In this document: positions 24,959 to 38,400 of the stretch, in pieces
How the letters are laid out: every line of letters starts with the position of its first letter
Position numbering within the stretch: position 1 is the first letter of the stretch
Source of the DNA: Bugula neritina
Lineage: Eukaryota; Bryozoa; Gymnolaemata; Cheilostomatida; Bugulidae
Direction: 5' to 3'
Length of the DNA: 64,000 nucleotides
NCBI GenBank assembly: GCA_964035545.1
Contig: OZ037773.1
Coordinates: forward strand, 2,523,251-2,587,250
The notes under the pieces: model-generated
What the model saw: the letters and a program-made list of their open reading frames with translations, nothing else
The model's database searches: none
Told to the model about the DNA's origin: nothing
Position numbers and translations under genes: made by a program

Positions 24959-25499
24959 CTAAGGTGGCTTGGAAATCTGTAGATTTGAGAGCTGCCGGTC
25001 AGCTTTGTAGTGACCAGACTGGCGGCGACCAGAGCAGCACCAAGAACAAGAGAAGACGTCCAGAAGGGCATTGATTGCTCGCTTACGTCTGCTTCTACAC
25101 TCTGGAATGGCCTTCTTGCCATCCTCTATTGGTTTGCCCGACTCGATGAGAGACCCTTTGCTGCTCTGTGAACTCACTAAACTCTGAGCGTCATATTGGA
25201 CTCGCCGAGGGCTGCCAGGGAAAGTGAGCGAAGAGGAGGGCCGAGACAGGTCGTCTTCAAGAGTGTTGTCCCGGTAATCGGCATATGCATCTCGAGTTGA
25301 CGTCACCGGCTGTGAGAAGATAAGAAAAAAGCATCACAAATCCGTTAACACCCAGACAGAAACGAATTGAATCTCACAATAACTTGCAAGAGGAGAGAGA
25401 GGGGGGGAGACAGAGAGAGAGAGAGACAGAGGGACAGAGGGACAGAGAGACAGAGAGACAGAGAGACAGAGAGACAGAGAGACAGAGAGACAGAGAGAC

Positions 25500-25568
<69 letters not shown>

Positions 25569-28500
25569 GGGGAAGGGGAAAGAGAGGGGGGGGGGGAGAG
25601 AGAGAGAGAGACATAGTAACCACATCTTACCTTTACTGAGAGCTTAGTTGGAGACTTCTCCTGACGGTGAGACTTGGTGAGCGAGCTGGGGGCGTGTGAG
25701 GTGGGGCGGGAACTGAACGTCGACGTTGTAGTAGTGTTAGTCACCGACCCGGAGGTGAAGGTCACGGACGACGTACAAGGTGTTGCCACTATTAGCCGCT
25801 GTGAAGGTGGCAGTTTGTGTACTGGAGCTGCAGGAACTGAGGCTAACCTGAATTCAAACGTAGGCTAATAATAACATAGACAAACCAAGACTTGAGCTCA
25901 TAAAATCACACATCCGCAATACTTTCTCCAGAAGAAGTGAGACACATATTGAACACACAGGGAATAGGGAGGTCATCAGTTTCATTGAGAGAATTTTCAT
26001 TGAACAAAGACACATGATTTGAACTCCTGGAGGCTTAGCCTGACCCTTTAACTAATTTATAATCCAATGTTTATTTTGAGTAGCAGTTACCACATGAACT
26101 GCAAGCAGAGCTGGAAAACCAATTATCTAGTGAAGTAGCTGAACATGTCTGCAGCCCCTATTCTCTGCATACAATTCTATCAGTGGTACTGAACACCGGA
26201 TCACACCACCAGTTATGTAACAATTCAACTGCATGATATTATTTACTTTGCTATTCTACTAACAATGGGAAGAATGAGAAATGAGCAATACTGCTGAATT
26301 ATAAAAAGATAATGTTTGGCCAAGCACAGCACCATCTCCTGCACATCAATACCATCTCCTGCATTACTATTTACATATGGTGACTGCACGTATATTGTCA
26401 ATATTAGAGTTATGCCTCTTGATTTAGGCACCTAAAATAGCCCAACTTCCAACAATTACATGCCTAATTTCTGTATTCACTACCCAACAGCTCATATGTT
26501 TCATACCATCACCTAATAGAACTGAAGACAGGCAAAAGTTTCAGTCTACAGTTACATTTGCTTACAGATCAATGGAGGCTACACCGCCACAAGAGAAAAC
26601 AGATTCACCCTAGTTAGAAACCAACTCGAATATAAGAAATAATAAAATATTCAAGTCTGGACTATAAGTTGAAAGAAGGTACTAAATCCACACCAAGTTT
26701 TAGCATGAACCAAGAGACATAAATGAGTGAAAGAAATAAAGCAAAACCATCATAGCATATGAATAGTAAAACTTATAATTAGGTTTATAGCAGGATCACA
26801 ATAACACCCGAGTAGTGATCACGAACTAAGGCAGTATCTAGCCGCCCCTTCAATGTCTATTGAATGTTAGTAACATGTTGCTAGTTTAACCAGCGGCCTC
26901 TCTGCACAACCGCTCTACCTGCACACAGCTCCGACACCAACTACAGGTCTCATTGAATGCAGCTGGGAGTGTAGAGCCATCTAGTGTGTACATCTATCTA
27001 GATTCTAGTGCATACAGCTACTGTAGTTACAGCAAATGTGGGTAACCTTGTCGAATAATATGAAATGTTGATCTAGGCTTATGACAGCGTAGGAATTGAA
27101 ATTCCAGATAAATACACACAGAGCTGTTTTTACTGTCATTTACAGAACATCTAAGCAATCCTAGGGATACTGAGATGAGAGGCACTGAGTGCTGTTGCAG
27201 TTTATTCATCAACTACTTTGTAACTACTCAGCTGAACTGAAGGCGGGATATATTAAAGGAGAAGGTGGGAGATGTGAAGGAGAAGGTGGGAGATGTGAAA
27301 GGAGAAGGTGGGAGATGGAAAGGAGCTAATCAGGGCACTCAACACTAACACACACTGCAAGAACACCGAGTATGGCATGCTATGCCCCTCTTTATAGCCA
27401 CTAACAGACAACTGGCCACCTGAATATATATATCATTTTCCTAACACCATAGAAGGCAAGATCTAAAAAAGCTCTGAAGTTGATACGTGGGAAGGTGTTT
27501 GTAGCAATAAGAAGTAAGTTGTACTGAAGAAAATTCTGCAGTTACACTGAAGAGTTGCTGGCACGCTGAGCCGAGAGTGTACAGCTACTCAAGTAAAGAG
27601 TAAGAGAGAGTTTGGCCATTGCTGGGGTTAAAGTAAAGTCTTACCTGGGAGGAAGTGAAGGGGTGGACAAGTGAGATGGCGGTCGGTGCGGCTGCTTAGC
27701 AAGTGAGCAAGTTGGGTGTGACCTGCAGACAAAAGAAATCAAAGTGAAATAAGAAAACATGCAACTATCTTCAGTATTATTGGCATCAGGGACAAAAGAA
27801 ATGGGAGAAATTATTACATCTAATGATAATGTAAATAAAAAATGATTGCAAAAATAATCTTATATGAAGCTAAACTCTCTATTACAAACTTATTCCTATA
27901 ATGATTAGTATAATGATCAGTTGCATCACAAGAAGAATATAGCGTATAGTTGAATAAAGTATTTAAACAATATAATATAATACGAGCTGTCACTTGATTT
28001 ATAAAAGTGTCTGAAATAGTCATTAATTTGCAGTAGAAATAATTGAAAGCTCATTATACAAGTGTATTAGCTTGCATCCAGTAGCTTGGGTGCACTTGTT
28101 AGAACGCAGCACCACATTCAAGATATATACATTCTACTAGGAGAGACTTGTGCAACTGAGAGTTACTGGGGAGGGGGGTGACTGCACCTGGAGGGACGGG
28201 TGACGGTGCTCGAGGGTCTTGCAGGTAATCTTGGCGGAGGGAACTCTGGCACACAGTCATCCTCATCCTCCACAGGCACTGGTGGTAACTTCTGCGGTTT
28301 GTATGCTTTCTGTAGACTGGGGGAAGACTTCACATCTATCGGCTCATCTGATTGGCTGTGTGACCTGTCGGTCCGGCCGCGTCTCAAAGGCAGATTCACA
28401 CCGGAGCCGATGGACTGACTACGGAAGAGTGTCAAGTGGTGCGGCTTCTTGGGTAGTTCCGGGGCCGACTCGGTCTGAGCAGAGCACTTCTGAAACACCA

Positions 28501-29417
28501 GAACAGAGGCAACTCAGTACAGAGTAACACCAGTGATGGTACTTTCTTGTCTCAAACTGTCTACACAGAGGTAAAAAGTGTAATCTAAAATACAGAACAC
28601 CCCCCCTCCCCCCAGTGGTGGATGTCTTACCTTATTCAGTGAGTCACCAACTCTACTTGTCTCCACTTCTACTTCAGTCTGCAGTTTTGCTTCAGATTGC
28701 TCTGAAAAGTAAAAAGTACAGACTGATTATTGAACAGCAAAATATTCCAGACAGGGTGCTGCAAGCTAGTTCCATGACTCAGACTAGATGCCTAATGACA
28801 GAGCCTTCAAAACGACAACTACCACTGTGATAAAGAATATGAGAAATACCGGTTTCAGTTTGCAAGGGAGGGTTAGCATCTCTGATATCACACAGCATGT
28901 CCCTGATATCCAGCACGCGGTCTCGGAATCTTGTGGCATTGGTCAGATTAATGAAGGTCAAGCCATGTCGCTCCACCCCTGAGCCAGTAGTGTGAGAGGT
29001 TGGGGTTGACCAGTGGTGGAACAGACCGTTAGCTTCATTGTAGACCAAATCAGCAGTTATCGGACACCTTAGGATCTCCTAGACATGGAGAGTAAATGTA
29101 ATCATTTCAGTGTCTGGGCAGACAACTCAGAGAAACTATCATAATAATGAATGATGACAGTCGCAGTAACCTACAGTTTGAACCCCCGACAAACAAGTAT
29201 AAGCTGGAGAACAAGTATAAGCTGTGTAGCAGGTATAGCACTACTAACCATTCTGTCAAATAGCCGGCAAGCGACAATATAATGCTCCAAGCCTACAAAC
29301 TCAACATTGATGATGGACATCGGGTCTCCATGCTTGCACTTTATGGGGACCCAAAGAGCTGCTTGCTCATCAATCACCATCGGCTGAGCCTTCACCTTCA
29401 CAAAAGCTGGCAGAGCC
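24959..29417 (-). CDS. spred-like: Spred-like EVH1-domain protein lacking a full Sprouty domain (5' exon missing)
   Basis: Spred proteins bind Ras-MAPK components and neurofibromin at the membrane and damp ERK signalling. Exons on the minus strand: 29417-29249, 29078-28850, 28701-28631, 28489-28188, 27722-27645, 25847-25631, 25309-24959 (stop). All are GT-AG with matching phases, giving 471 residues. The first two exons encode most of an EVH1 domain: LWVPI, then ADLVYNE, LFHHWST and ERHGLTFINL, which fit the Spred-type DLIYN..FHHW..GLTF pattern. Next come Ser/Pro-rich linkers with SH3-type proline motifs (KLPPVPVEDEDD, PPPRLPARP). The last exon holds DAYADYRDNTLEDDL, like the YADYR segment near the Spred KIT-binding region. 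It then ends in CRSRRKR..FSCSWCCSGRR instead of the roughly 100-residue Cys-rich Sprouty domain. The first exon (ending in phase 2) was not found between 29418 and 32418. Confidence 0.75.
25390..25612. repeat. (GA)n / GACAGA microsatellite beside a splice donor
   Basis: GAGAGACA and GA repeats, about 220 bp. On the minus strand this is a TC-rich tract beginning about 20 bp after the donor of the Spred-like exon ending at 25631 and running to within about 80 bp of the next acceptor. It fills most of that 321-bp intron. Open frames on both strands here are repeat artefacts. Confidence 0.9.
27247..27316. repeat. GGAGAAGGTGGGAGATG tandem repeat
   Basis: Three copies of a roughly 21-bp unit in an intron of the Spred-like gene. 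The surrounding intron (25848-27644) shows no exon. Confidence 0.85.
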
Positions 29418-32400
29418 CTGTAAAAGTGACAAGTATGCCAAACCACATAAACCATGAACCTCCAAATACACAACTTGAAGAAGAGCTTTGTTTCAGTTTT
29501 AAACTTATTAATACTACTTGACTAACTAGTAAATAGTATTGCATAGAAATAGGGTAGTAAGCAAATCCAAATGTATTATAGATTATTATTTAAATATTGG
29601 TATATAATAAGATATGCTTTATACTTAATATTTAGCATTATACTCGAGTAAATCAGATTTACTATTGAAATGACTGGCATGATTGTTTAAGTAGTTTCAA
29701 TGACTCAAATTGAAATTTCAACGAACTATATTTAGCTTCACAATTTATATTCTATCTCAGAATAACAAATACCTTATTATTTAGAGCTCTTGTCATGAAA
29801 CTATCATTATGATTTCAAAATCAGAATCGATATGAAGTCAAAAAAGGTTAGTTTAAACATTATTTTGTAAGTATAAACATTTATTACTAGACTTTGCAGC
29901 TTTAGAGTAAGGTAGCAAAACTGAAGAGTGGGGGTGAACTTTAAAATAAGTTGGTAATTGAAATTAAAACATTAACATTGATATATACAAGTGTTACTGT
30001 TAAACCTGGTAGAACTGGAGGCAAAATTTATAGCAAGAGTCACGTTTAAGATTAATGGTTTGAATTCTTAATATAACTTATACAATTATTCATATTATTT
30101 TACCAATATTTTATATTTTAAATATTGTAATTGCGTTTTGAATTAATGAATGCCATTTTTAAACCAAGTTCAATTTCAAGGTATAAACTCAAAAGCTAAT
30201 CTAAATATGAAAAGTTAACCCAAGGCTAACAGTAACAGTGAGTGTAACCACTAACTATGGATTTTATAGCCTTTCGTCTTTTTTACATTTAGTTTTACAA
30301 CTACTACTAGTACTACTACAACAACTTGAACTAGTCTACTACCACCACAAGTATGTGAGCACTTCTACTTATACCCTATGGCTACTAGTACTAGTAGTAC
30401 ACTAGTACTACTACAGTACTACTACAAGTACAACTTACTAGCTAATATTCATATTGATACTGCAACTAGTGAACTACAACTTGAACTTGCATTACCAAAA
30501 CAACTTAGTATCTAGTACTACTAATAGTAAAATTGATAATATTCATATTGATAGCATCTGCTAGTGCTATGCACTCGCAGACTATCAGACTCAGAGTCAG
30601 TATAACTATGACTATAAGAATCACTATCACTATGACATTGACTATGTTTTTAAATCGAAATTCAGATGCAGTTTCAAAGTGAGTTTTACTGTTTGAATCA
30701 CAATACCAACAGATATTCAATTTTAAACGATTTTAGGTATTTGCTAGATAAATAATTATTATAACCTACTGTGCCATATTATAAAATCGTCCGTTCAATT
30801 TTTAACCATCTTTATCTTCATGGTGATGATCGTCTTGTTCACTTACAATACCCTGACTTGACATGCCGTTCTCATAGTATCTGGCTTTCCATTCACTTAT
30901 CCACATCCGATTTTTGCACTTGTATGAATGCGCGAAATGCATTCAAGAGTGGTGGCGGCATGAGCAACAAATATTTAAAACATAAAATATTAGAACTAAT
31001 TAAAAAATACATGTAAACTGAAAGGTAAAATTAAATTTTGATGATTACTTCAGAAAACCTTTAAAAAATTTGGATCTACAATGAAAATATTGATGACTTC
31101 CGGAGCGGATTAACAACTAATAAACATAGCAAATTTTGACATCGCGTGAGGATAACTTACAATGACCGTTTTCTTTTCAGTATGTACCATGATTAAGCAG
31201 TGGAACCTTAGCCGGCTTACGTGCACTAGAAATGTTGAAGTTTTGAAATAATGGATATTATTGATTGTACACTTGTTCTTTCAAGAAATGGGCAATTAGC
31301 CGAATAAGATTTGTTGACAGGACAACAATGTGAACAGATGCAAACACCGAACTTTTTTATTACCAAACCATTTTTTGTCTCAATATGCAATAATTTCACA
31401 GCTATAAGGTAGAAAACACATCTTTGTTACACAATTATAGACTACCAGGCAACTGCAAGTATTGTAGAGCTAGCAAAGTGCAGGGCCATTAATGCAAACT
31501 AAGGCGAATGTAATTATGCAAACGGAAGCTGTAGTGCTCTCTGATTAGTTAGTGTAATAATATTTAAATACAATATATTTACCTAAATATCCACAAATAA
31601 AATCTCCTGAAAAATTTCAAAAGACTGCTGATAAGTTTCACAGCAAAATAAGAATGCAGCATTTTGACATTGGCCAAATGCAACATGTTAATTTAATGCA
31701 AATGTATATAAAAGAAACTGAAAAATAGGTTGAAATTAAAAACACAAGTGCTGAACTTTACTATTGAAAAGTTTGGAAATGATCATAACAACACAAGTAA
31801 TATTGATGGCATTACACAATATACAAAGTTTTACACCTAACTGAATACTTTTGTTCAGTATTTGCTTATTCCAGTATTTACAATTATTTATGATGGTGAC
31901 TATGGGGAGCATGTAAATGCACTGTGGAATAGGTTTAAATTAGAAATTGTGAGAAAAAAAGAGTGCAGTTGACTTCTTCTGAACATATTACAACAAGATA
32001 AAGTGTAAGAAAAATAGTAGTGTCAACATAGGCAAAGAATATGTGTGGGTGGGGAGGGAGGTGATTCTAAGTGATATGTATACATAGTAGTTGTAAAACT
32101 GCTCCAGTAACAAGCCTGTTTCTAAAAATCCAAACATAAACATTATAAAATAATCACAACTCCCAGTGTCTGACTTTGTAAAACTTAGACACTCACGAAA
32201 AACGAGTGAGTAGTACTTATAGCAACAACTTAGAAAAGTAATAAAGATAGCCTGTATATAAGTGTACAATAATATTATATAGATATATTTAAATTCATGA
32301 TAGAACTATACGGAATGTCCGCGACCACAATAATCATCACTAAACAATGCATCATCCCATCAGTAAGAATAGTTGGTGGTAGAAGATCCAGTCTCTTGAT

Positions 32401-32418
32401 CTCAGCGTATAAAACTTG
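29418..32418. other. Region between numb stop and first recognised Spred-like exon
   Basis: It should contain the numb 3' UTR and the promoter and first coding exon of the Spred-like gene, but neither could be placed. A minus-strand ATG at 31192 opens a 10-codon run ending at a perfect donor (GTCATT|GTAAGT), but in phase 0, not the required phase 2. Cryptically simple ACTAGTACTACTAC-type sequence fills 30290-30540. Confidence 0.4.
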
Positions 32419-35400
32419 TTACATCTTCAGCTCAAATTCTTTATTAAAATGGGTAGCCTTAGTGCTAGAGGCTGAAACAGGAGCAGATGGGGTAGTCGAT
32501 GCAAGGAATGGGTTGGTGGAAGAGTTACTGCGTAGAGCCCAGGCCGTGTCGAATGGATTCTGGGGGTTGGCAGCTGGCCCACCAACTAGGCCTGTAGAAG
32601 GCATACTGCCATTCGTCAGACTAATGTTAGTTGATTGCTGATTGGATGTTTGTATTGGTTGCTTGAACTGGTCAGCAGATAGACTGGGATTATGGCTAAA
32701 AGGTTGAGAGAGTGCGGAGGTGGTGGTGGGCCGAGGTCTACAAAATGCAATGTATGGTTACAGAAACAGCACTATTTCCCTCAGTTCAGTTTAAATGAGC
32801 TAAAAGTTGTAACAATGAAGATATCAGAATAAAAGTTGTAGCAGTGCATCAAGGTTCAACTCAATTAAATTTTCACCCAAATTATTTCAATGAACCACAA
32901 ATATTTTTGAGCCGCTGTGTTCAATGTTACAGCAATATGAAGTTGTCTTCTTTGTTGAACATGAGGCAAGGAGATACACCAAAAAAGATCCATAGTAACT
33001 AATTAACTATGATTGGTGATGAAACAACTCCAAATTTCCAATGATCTGATGATTATATACTTGACAAATTTTGAGTAAAAAATATTTTTGTTGTGAAGCT
33101 TTCTTTAACAACAATTTATTTTCATCAGCTATAAGTGCTGTCAGAAATATTTCCTCAATTATAGTTGCATAGATATTGTAGTAGAAAATAAAGATATCTT
33201 CAAATAATTTCGTAAGAGCAGAAATTATTGAATGTTTTTACAAGAAAATAACTAATTTCGCACACCCTTAATTGGCTATGAGAAATTATAGGATCTAATG
33301 CCTTCAAGTATGACAAATGTTACATTTTAAAACAGAGCATATTCAGTGTTAGGATTTAATGATCTAATAAGCAGGGATCAAAAGAAATACAAAGTAGTTC
33401 GTAGAGCATGAAGTTGACACTATGCAACAGGTGACCTAGCATTATGCTGCTAATGTCCCTATACGCAACTCGGAGGCTCTACTCGCCTAATGTGTGGCGA
33501 GACTACAGAAGTAGTTGTAGTTATAGAAGTTGAGAAACTAGATTTTGGTACAGTTGGAGCTTGACCAATGGTTGCCCTGGAGACCGGAGGGTTCGAGGGT
33601 GGAAGCCAGAAGTCGTTTTCCTGAGGAGCTGGAGCAGCCCACGGGTTTGTCTGCTGTATCGGATGAGCGCCATTTGTGGCAGCGACAGTCACGCCTGAGT
33701 GAACACATGGCAGTTTCATATAGAACTATATACAACTGCCGGAAACATATGATACGAAGTAACATACATTCATGCAGTACTAAAGTTACATTGATGCTTA
33801 GATGAGCAATCAAAGTAACCGTTCACTAAAGTTCACTAAATATACATATATATAAATATGTACTGATTATGCATGCATATAAATATATACCGACTATATA
33901 TTATATGTACAGATCTAATGCAAGGCTCATGAGATATTACTGGTAATAAATTTCCACTACGGTGACAAATCAAGACGCACTATGAAATTACCCAGAAATC
34001 AACACTCACCAGCTGCAGGAGACTGAGATAGTGGTGGCTGACTCGCTACTGCATCACTGCTGACATTTTTAGGTTCTTCTGAGTTGAGCCCAGTTAATCC
34101 TTTTGTTAGCTGCTGGCACATCTCTGCTATAGGGTCCCATGCATCGCCTGACGGCTTTTGTGGAGCTGTGTCTGTAAGAGCTGAGGCTAAAGTAGCAGGC
34201 TGGGGTGATTCTATAAAACCACGCAGTCACCATCATTAGGAGTTGCCTGTCTTATGTGTATTGAGAAGTAAACTGCAACTACTGATGAATAAAGCCCATA
34301 AGGTTGAGAAAAAGATAATAATTAAGATGCGCAAAGAAAAGCCTTTATATTGATGGAACTGGCCCATTATAAAATCCCAGTAGAAGACAGACAGAGATTA
34401 AGTTTACATAATGTAATAGACAAGTAGATAAGCTGCTAGATAACCGCGGCAGCTGCGCTAGCTGCCAAAATTCTGACCTAATTCTTCGTCTCCCTCAATA
34501 ATGGGTACATTTTCTCCAACAGGTTTGTCAAAGTCAGCTTGCTGCCTTGACAGGTTGCTAGGCAACTCGTTTAGTCTGAGAGAGAGGTTTCGCTTAAATG
34601 GGGAGTTTTGACTGAAACAAAAAATCATTGCATGAACTGCTGTACACATACATTGTAGTTAATGTTGAAGCTCTACGTATAATGTATTTATGCTCCAGGA
34701 TTTTGCAACAACTTCTAATTCACGCAACTCGAATTGCAAGAATTAACGATACAATGTTAAACCAAAATACTGGCAGAGTGAAAGGTGTGGTTGATTTCCT
34801 GTCACCTTCCATGCAACCCACCGTGTACACCGAGACACAGCTTAGTCCAGCCAACCTGTTAGGAGAGTGAGTGTGTGGTATGACTCATAAGTTAGTAACG
34901 AGATGGGCTGCACCAGTAAACTCATGACACAAAATCTTTTATTATTTCGAAAACACAAAAACTTATGGCCTAATCATTTACAGAAACAGAACTGTTTAAA
35001 TCAAGCATCAGCGCAAATTTTGGGCGCCATTTGCATTTAATATCATATCATATGTGACAGCGAGCTGAAAGCGATGTTAAAGTTCCAATGAGTTAAGGTG
35101 CACCCCACAAGTATGTTTCTTGCAATAGCATAGAACACTGCGGCTTATGACTACATCTAACTGAGTAAACAGGTTGAATGGCTGAAAAAGTCTTCCAGCA
35201 GTTGGTGTTATGCTTACTTTTACAGCTGCTGTTTAATACAGCATGGTGGTTATTGTAAAAACGAACAACATAAAACATAAACCAGTTGCTAAGTCAGCAA
35301 GCCTCTACTGTTATGAAACAGTCGAGTGCCATCACTTGGAGTGAGATGATGTCATGGGGAGATGATATTCCCTTAGTGCTGGAAGACTTTCATATCAGCA

Positions 35401-38400
35401 ATATTTAATCTGTTTAACCATGAACATGACGCCTGCATTTAGCAATGTCTGCATGGTGTGATGTCTGCACCGGACAGCTAGAAGTTTTATTACAATGCCA
35501 CACTAACAAACGCCAACAGCTGAACTATGCTGAAAGTGAATAAATGAAAAGAAAAGTTTTTCCAATTTGACACAAGAAAAGCTATCCAACTGAACAACTA
35601 AGACAAATATTAATGCGTAGTAACATGTAACTGCATGCTGATGACAGCCAGTGTTAGCCAATACCGTGCTCTTGATTCGATCACCTCTCTCCAAAGTGCT
35701 GCCATAAACTCGCCTCTAACAAACAAGTAACCAGTTGACAAGAGATCAGTCTAATGTGTGCATGAGGAGAGCTCAGTCTATTGTGTGCACGAGGAGAGCT
35801 CAGTCTAATGTGTGCATGAGGAGAGCTCAGTCTAATGTGTACATGAGGAGAGCTAAGTCTAATGTATGCATGAGGAGAGAGAGTTGAGAATAGAAATAAT
35901 ATAACTGACTGAAAGGATTTGTAATAATAACACAACCATAGTGAAAGAAGATGAATAATTAATCATAGTTGTTGCATAAAATGACAGGATCAAAGCTGAA
36001 TGGGAGAAATAAGTTTGACCGTGACGGTGGAAAAGAGTAGATCAGATGCAATTATGGAGCAAAAAGAAACAAGATAGCAGAACCTGTAGAATGTCAAGAT
36101 GCAGGCAGGACAACTGCCAACATACATAAATATATATAACATAACTCCAACTCAATTGTAACAAGTAATAACACGGAAAGCCTGTGGCACCTGTTGAGTT
36201 TGTTGAAAGTATTAAAAGATCCCTGTCTAAGTAATAGGTTGGCAGATGCGTGCGGTCGCTCTACTTGTGCTGTTTCTATGTTGGGCCGAACGGCACTGGG
36301 AGAAGCGGAATTGGCGGCGGGTTCCACCACTTTCGTAGACTGTGGGTCCGCCAGTCTCTCTGTGAGGGTAGCCTGTCTGAAGGAGCCCAGTCTTGAAAAA
36401 CCTGGCAACAAGAACGACACTTTAACTCGAGTGTGACAACATTTGCTCTTCAGCAAGTCATTCCTTAGTTGATCAGATCTCAGTTATCTCCCACAACACT
36501 CACTACTCTCTAGTGTCAGTGACTCATTAGTATTAGTGACTTATCAGTATCAGTGACTCATTAGTATCAGTGACCCACTAGTAGTAGTAACTCATTAGTA
36601 TCAGTGATTCATTAGTACCAGTGACTGACCAGTTGACTAGCATTAGTGACTCAGTATTATTAGTGACTCAATAGCCTAGTATACTAGTATCAGTAACTCA
36701 TTATTCTAGTATCAGTATCAGTCAGTATAAAAGTCAACACTCACTTGTCTTATCATCGTTATACGACACGGACACCGCCTCTTTCTCTCTCTTCTGCTTC
36801 TTCTCCAAACACACGGCGAAGGCGCAACCAACTGCGTGACTTAACCTTTCACCCTGAAAATAATGTCAGAGAAAACTCTTATAACAAGAATAATGATTGC
36901 TGAGCCAAATCAGTTGATTGCCATAGCTAACTCACTCATAGATAAACTAACAAAGCATTGTACAAGGAGATTGTATTCAGAATGATTTATGCAAACCAAT
37001 GTATGATACTCGGGGTATTGATTGCAGCATCAGCAATGGTACACCTATACAGCTTATCATACAATGGCTGCACTTGTAATCCAAACAGTTGTAAGCATGC
37101 AGTGAGCATTCAAGAGATATGAAATTCATGCCAAGAGCAATTTAGTGAGGAACTGGTAACCAGAAGAGAAACAGAGAATTGCTGACAGCTCTGCATGCTG
37201 GTTAGCCAATCACAAGTCATCTACTTACAGCACTCCAAAGACAACCTGACCAATCAGAAACAAGCTGACAGTTGGTATATGAATCCAGAAACCATTCCAA
37301 TTCAACATTTCATAAAAGGAAATGGCTAAATTATGTCTTTTAAAAACTCATTGCAATCCACTACCACCTGATCTATCAACATAAGAAAAACTCCTTGCGT
37401 GATTGGCCAGTTCAAACTGAACTGCACCTTGATTGGCTAATTCAAAGCTAAAGACAGCCAGATCCCTCTTACTACATCAGGATTGGCCAGTTGCATTTGT
37501 TAGAAATTAGATGGTAATACTTAGAGAACACTATGCACAAATGGATAATATATAAACAGACACACCGTGATGATTACGATACACTGGCCTATACTCAATG
37601 TGCAAAACTAAAACGTACAATACCAAAACCTTCCAACACGAAAACGACCAAATATCTTGTACAATACGGATGTTTAGAGTGGGAAAACATGACAGACTGA
37701 ACATCTAACACAATATCCAACAATGAAACCACACACAAACCGCCGTAGGACTGAGCTAAAAGTAGAACACAAAACCGAGCTAAAAATAGAACACAGAACT
37801 GAGCTAAAAACAGAAGAGTTGACAACTTGAAAGTTAGCTTCTGCAAAATGCTAAACCAAAAGTCTGAGTAAATCTCAAGTCTGAGCCACACAATGCTAGT
37901 TTACAAGAGACATATTCAATTCACCATATTTACAAACCCTAGGCGGTCACTGTAGCTGCTGTAGCAAAAGCTAAACATTATATAGTGAAACAGGCAGTAC
38001 TTACAGACTCTTTCAAAGCTAAGAATCCGTGACACATCCACCTGCGGGTGGTGCCATCCCTGCAGATGTAGGCGAATGCCTTCTCATGGTTCTTGGCAGG
38101 TGCACAGAAAGACACTTTCTCAATGGTCTGGTCTACTATGAGACCCTGAAATATGCTTTATACATATAACATATAGTAATATAATCATATACTCAGTTAT
38201 ATATAACATATAGTAATATAATCATATACTCAGTTATATAGCAATATAATCATATACTCAGCTATATATAACATATAGTAATTTAATCATATTATATAGA
38301 ACATTATGTAATATATAACAATGTAGTCATCTAAAATAACATGTGTTGATGTGTAGCAAACCACAATTATTTAAAACAATAAGAGTACAATATGTAAAAG

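Noticed and set aside
25334-25789. Leu-Ser and Arg-Glu-rich frames over the GA tract
   Set aside because: Microsatellite translation; the true coding part here is only the Spred-like exon 25847-25631.
31163-31192. Minus-strand MVHTEKKTVI followed by a perfect GTAAGT donor, tested as the first Spred-like exon
   Set aside because: It ends in phase 0, whereas the next exon at 29417 needs phase 2; no resemblance to Spred N-termini.
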